A DNA stretch of 64,000 bases, taken from the NCBI RefSeq assembly GCF_030818075.1, contig NZ_JAUSZZ010000001.1, positions 2,542,001 to 2,606,000 of the forward strand, in the 5' to 3' direction. Both the position numbers and the translations under genes were made by a program. Positions 8,316 through 16,571 of this stretch are shown here, piece after piece. The DNA is from Microbacterium proteolyticum. GTDB taxonomy: Bacteria > Actinomycetota > Actinomycetes > Actinomycetales > Microbacteriaceae. Numbering within the stretch: position 1 is the first letter of the stretch; each line of letters begins with the position of its first letter. The notes beneath the pieces were generated by a model, which saw only the letters and a program-made list of their open reading frames with translations, ran no database searches and was not told the origin of the DNA.

Positions 8316-9614
8316 GTGACGGATTCCACCGTCGGACCCGGTTCCCCCTCCACGGGCGGGACCGGGTCCGACCGGTCTTCGGGCGAGAACGTGCGCGCCG
8401 AGGCGGCCGTCGAGAAGGCCGAGACGCTGGCGTGGCTCCGCCGTATCTCGGGCGACCTCGCCACCGCCACCATCCAGCGCCTCGAAGAGACCCTGCCCTG
8501 GTATGCCGAGATGCCGCCGGCGCGGCGCTCGGCCGTCGGACTCGTCGCACAGGCCGGCATCACGTCGTTCCTGCAGTGGTTCGAGGAGCCGGCATCCACC
8601 CCGGCGATCGCGGCGGACATCTTCGCCGCCGCGCCCCGTGAACTTTTGCGCAGCGTGAGCCTCACCCAGACGCTGCAGCTGGTGCGGGTGACCGTCGAGG
8701 TGATGGAGGAGCGGGTCGCCGGCCGCAGCGAGAAGGTGCGCGAGGCGATGCTGTCGTACTCGCGCGAGGTGGCGTTCGCCGCCGCCGACGTCTACGCCCG
8801 CGCGGCCGAAGCCAGAGGCCTCTGGGACGCCCGCCTCGAGGCCCTCGTCGTCGACTCGATCCTGACCGGAGAGGCCGACGACGAACTGCCCAGCCGCATC
8901 GCCGCGCTCGGGTGGCACGGGCACGGGGAGGTCTCCGTGCTCGTGGGTACCACTCCCCCGCAGCTCGACGTCGACCAGGTCCGCCGGACCGCCCGCAAGC
9001 TGGGCGTCGACGTGCTCATCGGCGTGCAGGGACTGCGCCTCGTCCTCGTCCTCGGTCGCGCCGACCTCCCCTCCCGCGGTGGAGCGGAGACCGCGGAGCT
9101 CCCCTTCACCGACATCGCCAAGCGTCTCGAGCCCAGCTTTGGGTCGGGTCACCTCGTGCTCGGACCCGCGGTCCCCGCCCTGGTCGATGCGGGCCAGAGC
9201 GCTCGTGCGGCGCTCGCGGGCTTCGCCGTCGCGCGCGCGTGGCGGCACGCCCCGCGGCCGGTCGAGGCCGACGACCTGCTGCCCGAGCGGGCCCTCGCCG
9301 GCGACCCGGTGGCCAAGCAGACCCTGGTCGAGCGGGTGTACCGCCCGCTGCACGCGCACAGTGCCGACCTCGTCGCCACGCTCTGGAGCTACCTCGACAA
9401 CGGCCGGTCGCTGGAGGCGACGGCCCGCGAGCTGTACGTGCACCCGAACACCGTGCGCTACCGCCTCAAGCGGGTGTCGGAGGTCATCGGCTGGGATGCC
9501 ACGGGCCCGCGCGAAGCGCTCATCCTGCAGACGGCCCTCATCCTCGGCTCGATCGGAACCGATGCCACGCGCCGGCGCGGGGTCGGAAAACGGCGGCCGC
9601 CACAGCCCCACTGA
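8316..9614 (+). CDS. fasR: PucR/CdaR-type regulator of fatty acid synthesis (FasR-like)
   Basis: A 432-residue transcription factor. The C-terminal ~60 residues are the PucR-type helix-turn-helix (LWSYLDNGRSLEATARELYVHPNTVRYRLKRVSEVIG). The middle part is a GGDEF-like degenerate domain of CdaR proteins. In Streptomyces the orthologue FasR lies directly before fabD-fabH-acpP-fabF and activates it; the same order is seen here, so the role is inferred from context and family. GTG start at 8316, 5 nt after aceE. It is followed 82 nt later by fabD, with a candidate operator between them. The last 12 residues are basic and probably disordered. Confidence 0.85.
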   Translation: MTDSTVGPGSPSTGGTGSDRSSGENVRAEAAVEKAETLAWLRRISGDLATATIQRLEETLPWYAEMPPARRSAVGLVAQAGITSFLQWFEEPASTPAIAADIFAAAPRELLRSVSLTQTLQLVRVTVEVMEERVAGRSEKVREAMLSYSREVAFAAADVYARAAEARGLWDARLEALVVDSILTGEADDELPSRIAALGWHGHGEVSVLVGTTPPQLDVDQVRRTARKLGVDVLIGVQGLRLVLVLGRADLPSRGGAETAELPFTDIAKRLEPSFGSGHLVLGPAVPALVDAGQSARAALAGFAVARAWRHAPRPVEADDLLPERALAGDPVAKQTLVERVYRPLHAHSADLVATLWSYLDNGRSLEATARELYVHPNTVRYRLKRVSEVIGWDATGPREALILQTALILGSIGTDATRRRGVGKRRPPQPH

Positions 9615-9631
9615 TGCACGGCACGCACAAA

Positions 9632-9652
9632 GACACGCCGCATATCTGTGTC
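9632..9652. promoter_or_regulatory. Candidate operator before fabD
   Basis: An inverted pair GACAC (9632-9636) and GTGTC (9648-9652) with an 11-nt spacer lies 45 nt before the fabD start, in a locally AT-richer stretch (CATATCTGTGTCGATATC). It is the only obvious symmetric site in the fasR-fabD gap. That it binds the FasR-like protein is a guess from position. Confidence 0.3.
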
Positions 9653-9696
9653 GATATCTCCAGAAGTGGTCGCCGGATGCCTGTCAGGATGGATTC

Positions 9697-10617
9697 GTGA
9701 TCATCGCCGTCTTCCCGGGTCAGGGTTCGCAGACCCCGGGCTTCCTCACCCCCTGGCTCGAGTTCGACGGGGCGCGCGAGCGCCTCGAGGTCTTCTCCGA
9801 GCAGTCGGGCGTCGACCTCGTCGCCGCCGGAACCGAGTGGGATGCCGATCGCATCCGCGACACCAGCGTCGCCCAGCCCCTGATCGTTGCGGCGAGCCTG
9901 CTGTCGTGGGCCGCGCTGAACGAGCGGGCCGGTCAGCCGGTCGACGGCATCGCGGGGCACTCCGTCGGCGAGATCGCGGCCCTGGCCGCGGCCGGGGTCG
10001 TCGGCGACGACGACGCGATGCGCCTCGTGGGTCTGCGCGGACGCGCCATGGCCGAGGCGGCGGCGACCGTCGACACCGGCATGAGCGCTGTGGTCGGCGG
10101 CGATGAGACGGCCGTTCTCGAGCGCCTCGAGACTCTGGGCCTCACTCCCGCGAACTACAACGGCGGCGGCCAGATCGTCGCCGCGGGAGAACTGCCCGCC
10201 CTGGCCGAGCTCGCCGCCGAGGCGCCGCGCGGTGCGCGCGTCATCCCTCTGCAGGTCGCCGGCGCATTCCACACCCGTTTCATGGAGCCCGCCGTCGAGG
10301 TACTGCGTTCCGCCGCGACCGACGTCCGCGCCGCCGAGCCGACCACGACGTTGTGGACCAACTCCGACGGCTCCGTCGTCACCGACGGACGCCGTGCGCT
10401 CGACCTCGTCGTCGCGCAGGTCGCCTCGCCCGTCCGCTGGGACCGCTGCATGGCATCCTTCGCCGAACACGGCGTGACCGGCATCATCGAACTCTCCCCC
10501 GCGGGCGCCCTCACCGGGCTCGCCAAGCGCGCCCTGCGCGGCACGCCGACCGTGGCGGTGAAGACCCCCGACGACCTCGACGCGGCCGTCTCACTCCTGA
10601 AGGAAGACCAGGCATGA
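9697..10617 (+). CDS. fabD: Malonyl-CoA:ACP transacylase
   Basis: A 306-residue enzyme that moves malonyl groups from CoA to acyl carrier protein. It has the N-terminal FPGQGSQTPGF motif, the nucleophile elbow GHSVGEIAAL with Ser89, and the catalytic-His region AGAFHTRFM. Length is normal. GTG start at 9697. Its stop overlaps the fabH start (ATGA), so the two are translationally coupled. Confidence 0.96.
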   Translation: MIIAVFPGQGSQTPGFLTPWLEFDGARERLEVFSEQSGVDLVAAGTEWDADRIRDTSVAQPLIVAASLLSWAALNERAGQPVDGIAGHSVGEIAALAAAGVVGDDDAMRLVGLRGRAMAEAAATVDTGMSAVVGGDETAVLERLETLGLTPANYNGGGQIVAAGELPALAELAAEAPRGARVIPLQVAGAFHTRFMEPAVEVLRSAATDVRAAEPTTTLWTNSDGSVVTDGRRALDLVVAQVASPVRWDRCMASFAEHGVTGIIELSPAGALTGLAKRALRGTPTVAVKTPDDLDAAVSLLKEDQA

Positions 10618-11618
10618 GCACCCCCACCCTCCGTCAACTGCAGGGCCCGGCCCACACGCGGATCTACTCGTACGGCGCTGCCCGCGGCGAGAACTTCGTG
10701 CCCAACGACGACCTCGTCGGGCCCATCGACTCCAGCGACGAGTGGATCCGTCAACGCACCGGCATCGTCACGCGCGTCCGCGCGAACAAAGAGACGGATG
10801 CCATCGACCTGGCCTCCGAAGCCGCCCGCGAGGCCGTCGAGAAGTCGGGCGTCGCGCCCGAAGACATCGACGCCGTGATCGTGGCGACCATCAGCAACCC
10901 GAAGCAGACGCCGTCGGCATCCGCCATCGTCGCCGACCGCATCGGCGCCAACCCCGCCGCAGCCTACGACGTCAACGCCGCGTGCGCCGGGTTCGCGTAC
11001 GGCGTGGGTCAGGCCGACGCGCTCATCCGCGGCGGGCTCGCAAAGCACGTCGTCGTCGTGGGCGCCGAGAAGCTCAGCGACATCGTCGACCCGACGGACC
11101 GCAGCATCTCGTTCCTCCTGGGCGATGGTGCCGGCGCAGTCGTGGTCGGGCCCAGCGACACCCCGGGTATCGGACCCACCGTCTGGGGCTCCGACGGCTC
11201 GAAGGCCGACGCCGTGAGCATGAACGCCCCCCTCACCGACTTCCGCGACGGCACGGCACCGTGGCCGACGCTGCGCCAGGAAGGCCCGACGGTCTTCCGC
11301 TGGGCCGTGTGGGAGATGGTCAAGGTCGCACGCCAGGCGATCGAGGCCGCCGGCATCGAGCCCGCCGACCTCGCCGCCTTCGTGCCGCACCAGGCGAACA
11401 TGCGCATCATCGACGAGTTCGCCAAGCAGCTGGCTCTCCCGGAGACGGTCGTCATCGGTCGCGACATCGAGACCACGGGTAACACCTCCGCGGCATCCAT
11501 CCCGCTCGCCACCCACCGCCTGCTCGAGGAGCACCCCGAACTCAGCGGCGGACTCGCGCTGCAGATCGGCTTCGGCGCGGGACTCGTCTTCGGCGCGCAG
11601 GTCGTCGTCCTCCCGTGA
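10614..11618 (+). CDS. fabH: Beta-ketoacyl-ACP synthase III
   Basis: A 334-residue enzyme that condenses an acyl-CoA primer with malonyl-ACP to start fatty acid synthesis. The triad is visible: Cys124 in NAACAGFAYG, His259 in FVPHQANMRI, and Asn in TTGNTSAASIP. In branched-chain actinobacteria this enzyme sets the primer choice; primer preference cannot be read here. The N-terminus is about 20 residues longer than in E. coli FabH, as is common in this family. Starts inside the fabD stop codon. Confidence 0.96.
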   Translation: MSTPTLRQLQGPAHTRIYSYGAARGENFVPNDDLVGPIDSSDEWIRQRTGIVTRVRANKETDAIDLASEAAREAVEKSGVAPEDIDAVIVATISNPKQTPSASAIVADRIGANPAAAYDVNAACAGFAYGVGQADALIRGGLAKHVVVVGAEKLSDIVDPTDRSISFLLGDGAGAVVVGPSDTPGIGPTVWGSDGSKADAVSMNAPLTDFRDGTAPWPTLRQEGPTVFRWAVWEMVKVARQAIEAAGIEPADLAAFVPHQANMRIIDEFAKQLALPETVVIGRDIETTGNTSAASIPLATHRLLEEHPELSGGLALQIGFGAGLVFGAQVVVLP

Positions 11619-11685
11619 CGCACGGTCGTCGAACCCTAAACTGATCCCGGCTCGTTCGGGCCGCCCCCAAGAAACAGGAGACATC

Positions 11686-11934
11686 ATGGCATTCACCAAC
11701 GACGAGGTTCTCGCCGGCCTTGCCGAGCTCATCACCGACGAGACCGGCATCTCGGCCGACGAGGTCGCCCTCGAGAAGTCGTTCACGGACGACCTCGACA
11801 TCGACTCGATTTCGATGATGACGATCGTCGTCAACGCCGAGGAGAAGTTCGGCGTCACCATCCCCGACGACGAGGTCAAGAACCTCAAGACCGTCGGCGA
11901 CGCCGTGACCTTCATCACGTCGAACCAGTCCTGA
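11686..11934 (+). CDS. acpP: Acyl carrier protein
   Basis: An 82-residue acidic four-helix carrier. The phosphopantetheine attachment motif is DIDSISMM with Ser41. A strong ribosome site (AGGAGA) precedes the ATG. It lies 67 nt after fabH and 68 nt before fabF, inside the fatty-acid operon; the gap before it has a separate strong RBS, which fits the high amount of ACP needed. Confidence 0.97.
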   Translation: MAFTNDEVLAGLAELITDETGISADEVALEKSFTDDLDIDSISMMTIVVNAEEKFGVTIPDDEVKNLKTVGDAVTFITSNQS

Positions 11935-12002
11935 CACCTTCCGGTGGGGGCTTCGGCCCCCACCGGTCACGACCCATTGGCCGCACCAAGGATTCTTCGC
12001 TC

Positions 12003-13241
12003 ATGAGCACACCCCGCATCGTCGTCACCGGTATCGGTGCCACCTCGCCCATCGGCGGCACCGCCCCCGAGAGCTGGTCGGCGCTGCTCGCCGGCACCTC
12101 GGGTGCGCGCACCCTCGAGCACGAATGGGTCGAGAAGTACAACCTGCCCGTCACTTTCGCCGCCGAAGCGGTCGTGCGGCCTGAGACGGTGCTCGATCGT
12201 CCCGTGGCCAAGCGCCTCGATCCCTCCTCGCAGCTGGCCATGGTCGCCGCGAAGGAGGCCTGGGAGGACGCGGGTGCGCCCGACGTCGATCCCGACCGAC
12301 TCGGCGTCGACTTCGCCACCGGCATCGGAGGCGTCTGGACGCTGCTCGATGCCTGGGACGTCTTGCGCGAGAAGGGCCCCCGTCGCGTCATGCCGATGAC
12401 GGTGCCGATGCTCATGCCCAACGCCGCAGCCGGCAACCTCTCGCTGCACTTCAACGCGCGCGCGTTCGCGCGTACCGTTGCCTCGGCGTGCGCCTCGAGC
12501 ACCGAGTCGATCGTCAACGCCGTGCAGCACATCCGCGACGGACTGGCGGATGTCGTCATCGCCGGAGGAACCGAGTCGGCGATCCACCCGATCACCATCG
12601 CCTCGTTCGCGTCGATGCAGGCGCTGTCGAAGCGCAATGACAGCCCCGAGACCGCGTCGCGTCCGGGCAGCATCGACCGTGACGGCTTCGTCATGGGCGA
12701 GGGCGCCGGCGTGCTGATCCTCGAGACCGAGGAGCACGCCAAGGCGCGCGGGGCGAAGATCTACGCGTCGATCGTGGGCGGGGGCGTCACGGCCGACTCG
12801 TACCACATCACCGCCAACGACCCCGAGGGAACGGGCGCCGCCCGCGCCGTGCGCATGGCCCTCGACATGGCCGGCGCGTCTGCCGACGACGTGACGCACA
12901 TCAACGCACACGCCACCTCCACGCCCGTCGGCGACCCCAACGAGTACAAGGCCCTGCACACGGTCTTCGGTGACCGGATCGACGAGATCCCCGTGTCCGC
13001 GACGAAGGCCTCCACGGGGCATCTGCTCGGCGGAACCGGTGCGCTCGAAGCCATCTTCACCGTGCTGGCGCTGCAGAACCGCGTCGCGCCGCCGACGATC
13101 AACCTCACCGAGCAGGACCCCGACGTCCCGTTCGCCCTCTCCGGGTCGCCGGTCGAGCTGGGGGCGGGCGACCAGCTCGCGATCAGCAACTCGTTCGGCT
13201 TCGGCGGTCACAACGCCGTCGTCGCGATCGCCTCGGTCTGA
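12003..13241 (+). CDS. fabF: Beta-ketoacyl-ACP synthase II
   Basis: A 412-residue elongating condensing enzyme. The active-site Cys163 lies in VASACASSTES, with the two histidines in HINAHATSTPVGD and KASTGHLLGGTGA. Length is normal for FabF. It is the last gene of the operon and is followed 7 nt later by a strong hairpin terminator. FabF extends acyl-ACP chains in the cytoplasm. Confidence 0.96.
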   Translation: MSTPRIVVTGIGATSPIGGTAPESWSALLAGTSGARTLEHEWVEKYNLPVTFAAEAVVRPETVLDRPVAKRLDPSSQLAMVAAKEAWEDAGAPDVDPDRLGVDFATGIGGVWTLLDAWDVLREKGPRRVMPMTVPMLMPNAAAGNLSLHFNARAFARTVASACASSTESIVNAVQHIRDGLADVVIAGGTESAIHPITIASFASMQALSKRNDSPETASRPGSIDRDGFVMGEGAGVLILETEEHAKARGAKIYASIVGGGVTADSYHITANDPEGTGAARAVRMALDMAGASADDVTHINAHATSTPVGDPNEYKALHTVFGDRIDEIPVSATKASTGHLLGGTGALEAIFTVLALQNRVAPPTINLTEQDPDVPFALSGSPVELGAGDQLAISNSFGFGGHNAVVAIASV

Positions 13242-13248
13242 TCCCGCA

Positions 13249-13302
13249 CGAACGCCCCCTGGCATCCCCCCGACGAAGATCGGGGATGCCAGGGGGCGTT
13301 CG
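13249..13302 (+). terminator. Strong hairpin terminator after fabF
   Basis: Two perfect 21-nt arms, 13249-13269 and 13282-13302, separated by 12 nt. The stem carries one GGCATCC and one GGATGCC heptamer facing each other (CCTGGCATCC and GGATGCCAGG). There is no T tract. It may also stop transcription coming from the other side. Confidence 0.85.
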
Positions 13303-13383
13303 CCGTGTCGGGCGTGGGATACGCGGTCCCGGTGCCGGGGGTGGTCACCGACCTCCGATAGTGGCGCCTCCCCCGCCGACGGT

Positions 13384-13887
13384 TCAGCCGACCTTGTGCA
13401 GCCAGATGATCTGCTGGTCGTCGCCGGCGTGGCGGAAGGGCTCGAGCTCTTCGTCCCAGGCGGAGCCGAGAGCGACGTCGAGCTCCCGCTGCAACTCGAA
13501 CGGGTCACCGGCCGCGACCTCCATCGCGTAGCGGACCCGGTCCTCGCCGATGACCACGTTGCCGGACGCATCGGTCTGGGCATAGTGGATGCCGAGCCCC
13601 GGCGTGTGCATCCAGCGTCCGCCGTCGCTGCGGGGAGTGGGATCTTCGCTCACCTCGAAGCGAAGGTGTTCCCAGCCGCGGATGGCACTCGCGAGAGCGG
13701 CGCCGGACCCGACCGGGCCCTCCCAGTAAAACTCCGCGCGGCGGCTCCCCATGAGCACGGGCTGATCGGCCCAGTCGAAGTTCACGGCGCGGCCGAGGGC
13801 GCGTCCTACCGCCCACTCGAGGTGGGGGCACAACGCGCGGGGCGCGGAGTGGATCAGGATCACTCCGCGCGAAGACGTGGTCGCCAT
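13384..13887 (-). CDS. DUF3145 family protein
   Basis: A 167-residue cytoplasmic protein of a family found only in actinobacteria and of unknown function. Recognisable features are MATTSSRGVILIHSAPRALCPHLEWA at the start (with a Cys-Pro-His), the tryptophan-rich core FYWEGPVGSGAALASAIRGWEHLRFEVSEDPT, and WDEELEPFRHAGDDQQIIWLHKVG at the end. No signal peptide or membrane segment. Its gene is alone on the minus strand between the fab operon and the next unit. Confidence 0.85.
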   Translation of the reverse strand: MATTSSRGVILIHSAPRALCPHLEWAVGRALGRAVNFDWADQPVLMGSRRAEFYWEGPVGSGAALASAIRGWEHLRFEVSEDPTPRSDGGRWMHTPGLGIHYAQTDASGNVVIGEDRVRYAMEVAAGDPFELQRELDVALGSAWDEELEPFRHAGDDQQIIWLHKVG

Positions 13888-13980
13888 GGTCTCTCCTTCG
13901 TCAGGTACGTCTTCCCCTACGACCTGAGATGGAGTGCGGCAGATGTTCGGTTGTCCCGGCCATTATCGCCCGCGCATAAC

Positions 13981-14102
13981 GAAATCACAACACTGTGATT
14001 TCTCGGTGGCGGTGCGGGGCGTGCACAAGGTCAGCGATGTGCACAGGGTCAGTGGCATCCGGTCGCTCCGGACTGAGGTTGTGCGCATCGCGGAGGTTGT
14101 GG
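13981..14102. promoter_or_regulatory. Hairpin and 18-nt-spaced repeats in the 13.9-14.2 kb gap
   Basis: The 308-nt gap between DUF3145 and the next gene holds a perfect 9-bp, AT-rich inverted repeat GAAATCACA-ACAC-TGTGATTTC (13981-14002), then GTGCACAAGGTCAG (14021-14034) repeated as GTGCACAGGGTCAG (14039-14052), and GAGGTTGTG at 14075 repeated at 14093. Both repeat pairs have an 18-nt period. The hairpin could end the upstream minus-strand gene or be an operator for DUF3145; I cannot decide. Confidence 0.4.
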
Positions 14103-14195
14103 CGCGGGCGGGCGGCGAACAGAAGAGCCGAGCGGCCGAGGGCCGGTGACCAGAGGAGGCTGAGCTGTCGACGTCTCCGGGGACGGGTCCGACGG

Positions 14196-15077
14196 TCAGG
14201 CGAACCACAATGCCCAGTACAGGGCGAAGTTGCGGTTGCCGTACGCGGAGCAGCCGTCGCCGGTGCCCCAGCGGGCCGCGAGGGCGGCGGGGTTCGGCTG
14301 ATACGGCGTGTAGTTGTACAGCGCGGCGGTCGCCTCGTTCGTGATCGTCACATCGGTGCCGCCGCACGCCGGGTCGGGCGAGTAGGCGATGTAGTGGGTG
14401 CCCGGTTGCCGCATGAAGTCCGATGCGCTGTACGACTTGAGGTCGGTGGCACCCTGGGCGACCTGGTCGGCGAAGCCCGCGGCGCCGGGATCGCACGGGG
14501 CGTCGTCGGGACAGCGGGCTCCCATCGCCGCACCGAGCTCCTCCGCACCCGGAGCGCGGGCGACGCGGCCCGAGATCAGACTCTGCTCCTTCTGCAGGGT
14601 GACCAGCAGCACCTTCGCCGAGATGCCGCACGCACGCTGCACGCGGTCGATGATCTCGGCCGCGGTGAGGTCGCCGCCGTCGAATCCCTCGCAGACGGTT
14701 TCGCCCGTCGCCTCCGAGATGACCGGCCCGCGGCTCTCGACCGGCATCCGGAGACGGGCGAGGCAGGAATCGTTGGCGCACCGCCCCACCTGCTCGTCGA
14801 GGAATCGCTGGATGTCGTCGGCGGTCATCGCATCGGCGTCGTAGAAGTCCTCGTCGGAGATGAGCGTGCCGGGGTCGAAGCCCGTCAGATCGACGCTCTC
14901 ACGGCGTGCGTCGGAGTTCCACGCGGCGTTCCACCCCGAGACGAGCGAGACCAGTGGTACGACGGTCAGGACGACGAGGGTGACGAGCACGGCCGCCAGC
15001 ACGCCGAAGACGATCCGGCGACGACGGAGCACGCGTGCCCGGGTCGTGCGGCGCCGCCGCGTGGGTGTTCTCGCCAC
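14196..15077 (-). CDS. Exported protein of unknown function, lysozyme-like fold suspected
   Basis: A 293-residue protein with a very basic N-terminus (TRRRRTTRARVLRRRR) and one membrane segment, VFGVLAAVLVTLVVLTVVPLVSLV, so an N-terminal anchor with the rest outside. The outer part has the pattern IIDRVQRACGISAKVLLVTLQKEQSLIS, which resembles the helix with the catalytic Glu in transglycosylase-like proteins, followed by four cysteines (MGARCPDDAPCDPG, ACGG, DGCSAYGN). Peptidoglycan hydrolysis is an inference. I use the GTG at 15077; a GTG at 15116 would add 13 residues. Confidence 0.7.
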   Translation of the reverse strand: MARTPTRRRRTTRARVLRRRRIVFGVLAAVLVTLVVLTVVPLVSLVSGWNAAWNSDARRESVDLTGFDPGTLISDEDFYDADAMTADDIQRFLDEQVGRCANDSCLARLRMPVESRGPVISEATGETVCEGFDGGDLTAAEIIDRVQRACGISAKVLLVTLQKEQSLISGRVARAPGAEELGAAMGARCPDDAPCDPGAAGFADQVAQGATDLKSYSASDFMRQPGTHYIAYSPDPACGGTDVTITNEATAALYNYTPYQPNPAALAARWGTGDGCSAYGNRNFALYWALWFA

Positions 15078-15182
15078 CCCTCGATCGTGCCGCACCGCGC
15101 TGACCGCGCGCTGCACATCTCACGATGTGGCGCGTCGGCCAGCGCGGTCGCGGGCGAACCGATCACCGGTGGCGTGCCGCGC

Positions 15183-15752
15183 TCAGCTGCCGGGTTGGGC
15201 CGGCGGAGTGGGGGCGCTGCCGTCGGCGGGCGCGGAGGGGGCCGTCCCGTCAGCCGGGGGCGCGGGCGGAGTGGGAGCGGTGCCGTCGGCGGGCGGAGTG
15301 GGAGCGGTGCCGTCAGCGGGCGGAGTGGGCTTTTCGCCCTCGCCCTTCGGTCCGTGGCCGGGACCGGCGGGGCCGCCGCCGGGACCGCACTCACCGGGGC
15401 CGCCGCCCTCGCCCGGTGCGGGAGGCGTCGGCGCCGTGCCGTCGGCGGGCGGGGTGGGGGCGGTGCCGTCGGCAGGGGTTCCGGTCGGTGCGGAGCCGGG
15501 CGTGCCCGCCGAGCCCGGGGTCGGCGCGGTGCCGGGACCTGTGGACCCGCCGTCGGCGCTGGGCGCCGAGGTGGCCGCGGAGAGGGTCGATCCGCCGTTG
15601 GTCTGCGCGGCGAGGGCGGCACTTCCGCCCGTGAGACCCGCGGCCACGATGACCGCGCCGGCGATCAGCGCGGGGCGTCGCCACGACCGGCGGCGGGGCT
15701 CGGTGGCGTCGTCCAGTCGCGGCAGCGGCGTGGTGGGGTTGTCGTCGTTCAT
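15183..15752 (-). CDS. Membrane-anchored proline-rich repeat protein
   Basis: A 189-residue protein. A short cytoplasmic part is followed by one membrane segment (PALIAGAVIVAAGLTGGSAALAA), then an outer domain made of ADGTAPTPP repeats (five near-copies) and a Gly/Pro/Glu-rich linker with a single Cys. Such sequences are extended and probably cross or bind the cell wall. The ATG at 15752 is preceded by GGGAGG at ideal spacing, so I reject a longer start. It is divergent from the response regulator gene 145 nt away and may be controlled by it. Confidence 0.8.
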   Translation of the reverse strand: MNDDNPTTPLPRLDDATEPRRRSWRRPALIAGAVIVAAGLTGGSAALAAQTNGGSTLSAATSAPSADGGSTGPGTAPTPGSAGTPGSAPTGTPADGTAPTPPADGTAPTPPAPGEGGGPGECGPGGGPAGPGHGPKGEGEKPTPPADGTAPTPPADGTAPTPPAPPADGTAPSAPADGSAPTPPAQPGS

Positions 15753-15808
15753 GTCATCCTCCCGGCCGGTGGCGTTCACCGGCTCTGAGACCAGACTTGG
15801 AGCCGGGA

Positions 15809-15825
15809 CTGAAGCGAACCTGAAG
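15809..15825 (+). promoter_or_regulatory. Candidate response-regulator box
   Basis: Two direct CTGAAG repeats start at 15809 and 15820, exactly 11 nt apart, the spacing bound by OmpR/PhoB-type dimers. They lie between the divergent proline-rich protein gene and the response regulator gene, 57 nt from the first and 72 nt from the second start. Autoregulation is inferred. Confidence 0.45.
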
Positions 15826-15896
15826 TCGGATGCGGGCGGGCGTGCGCATACGCAAGCCATATCCGTCGTTCAGCAACCGCCCCTATCGTCGGCCGA

Positions 15897-16571
15897 ATGT
15901 CCGCTGCCGCCCGCGTGCTCGTCGTCGACGATGACGAGACCATCCGCCTCGCCGTCTCGACGGCTCTGCGCGCCGAGGGATTCGTCACCGACGCCGCGGC
16001 CGACGGCGTCGATCTGGCGGAGCGTCTCGCGGCGTTCCGCCCCGACCTTGTGGTGCTGGACTGGATGATGCCGGGGCCCAGTGGCATCCGGTTACTCCCT
16101 CTCGTGCGCGGCGCGGGCGACGCCGCCGTCATCATGCTCACCGCGCGCGACGAGGTGGACGACCGCCTGCGCGGTTTCGCCGAAGGAGCCGACGACTATG
16201 TCGTGAAGCCTTTCACGATGGCCGAGCTCGTCGCGCGCGCGGGCGCCGTGCTGCGCCGTCGGGGGCGGCTCCCTCAGACGATCTCGGTCGGCGACCTCGT
16301 TGTGGACCCGGATGCCGCGACCGCCCACCGTGCGGGAGCCGCACTGGATCTGACGGCGACGGAGTTCCGGCTGCTGCACCTGCTCGCCGACGGTCGTGGC
16401 CGGACGCTGTCGAAGGCGCAGATCCTCACCCAGGTGTGGGGGTACGAGGACTACGACCCCAATCTCGTCGAGGTGCATCTCAGCGCCCTGCGACGCAAGA
16501 TGGAGCAGCACGGCCCTCGCCTGATCCACACCGTGCGCGGCCTCGGCTACCGCTTGAGCGCGGCGACATGA
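15897..16571 (+). CDS. OmpR-family response regulator
   Basis: A 224-residue two-component regulator. The receiver domain (1-120) has the acidic pocket DDD at 11-13, the phosphoacceptor Asp55 (LVVLDWMMPGPSG), the Thr in MLTARDE and Lys in DDYVVKPF. The C-terminal winged helix (125-224) includes LTATEFRLLHLLADGRGRTLSKAQILTQVWGY and VHLSALRRKMEQHGPRLIHTVRGLGYRL. Its stop overlaps the start of the histidine kinase gene (ATGA). The stimulus is unknown. Confidence 0.94.
   Translation: MSAAARVLVVDDDETIRLAVSTALRAEGFVTDAAADGVDLAERLAAFRPDLVVLDWMMPGPSGIRLLPLVRGAGDAAVIMLTARDEVDDRLRGFAEGADDYVVKPFTMAELVARAGAVLRRRGRLPQTISVGDLVVDPDAATAHRAGAALDLTATEFRLLHLLADGRGRTLSKAQILTQVWGYEDYDPNLVEVHLSALRRKMEQHGPRLIHTVRGLGYRLSAAT

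Noticed and set aside
13934..14149. A 71-codon ORF in the 14-kb gap
   Set aside because: It has no ribosome site and covers the palindrome and repeats; composition is not coding-like.
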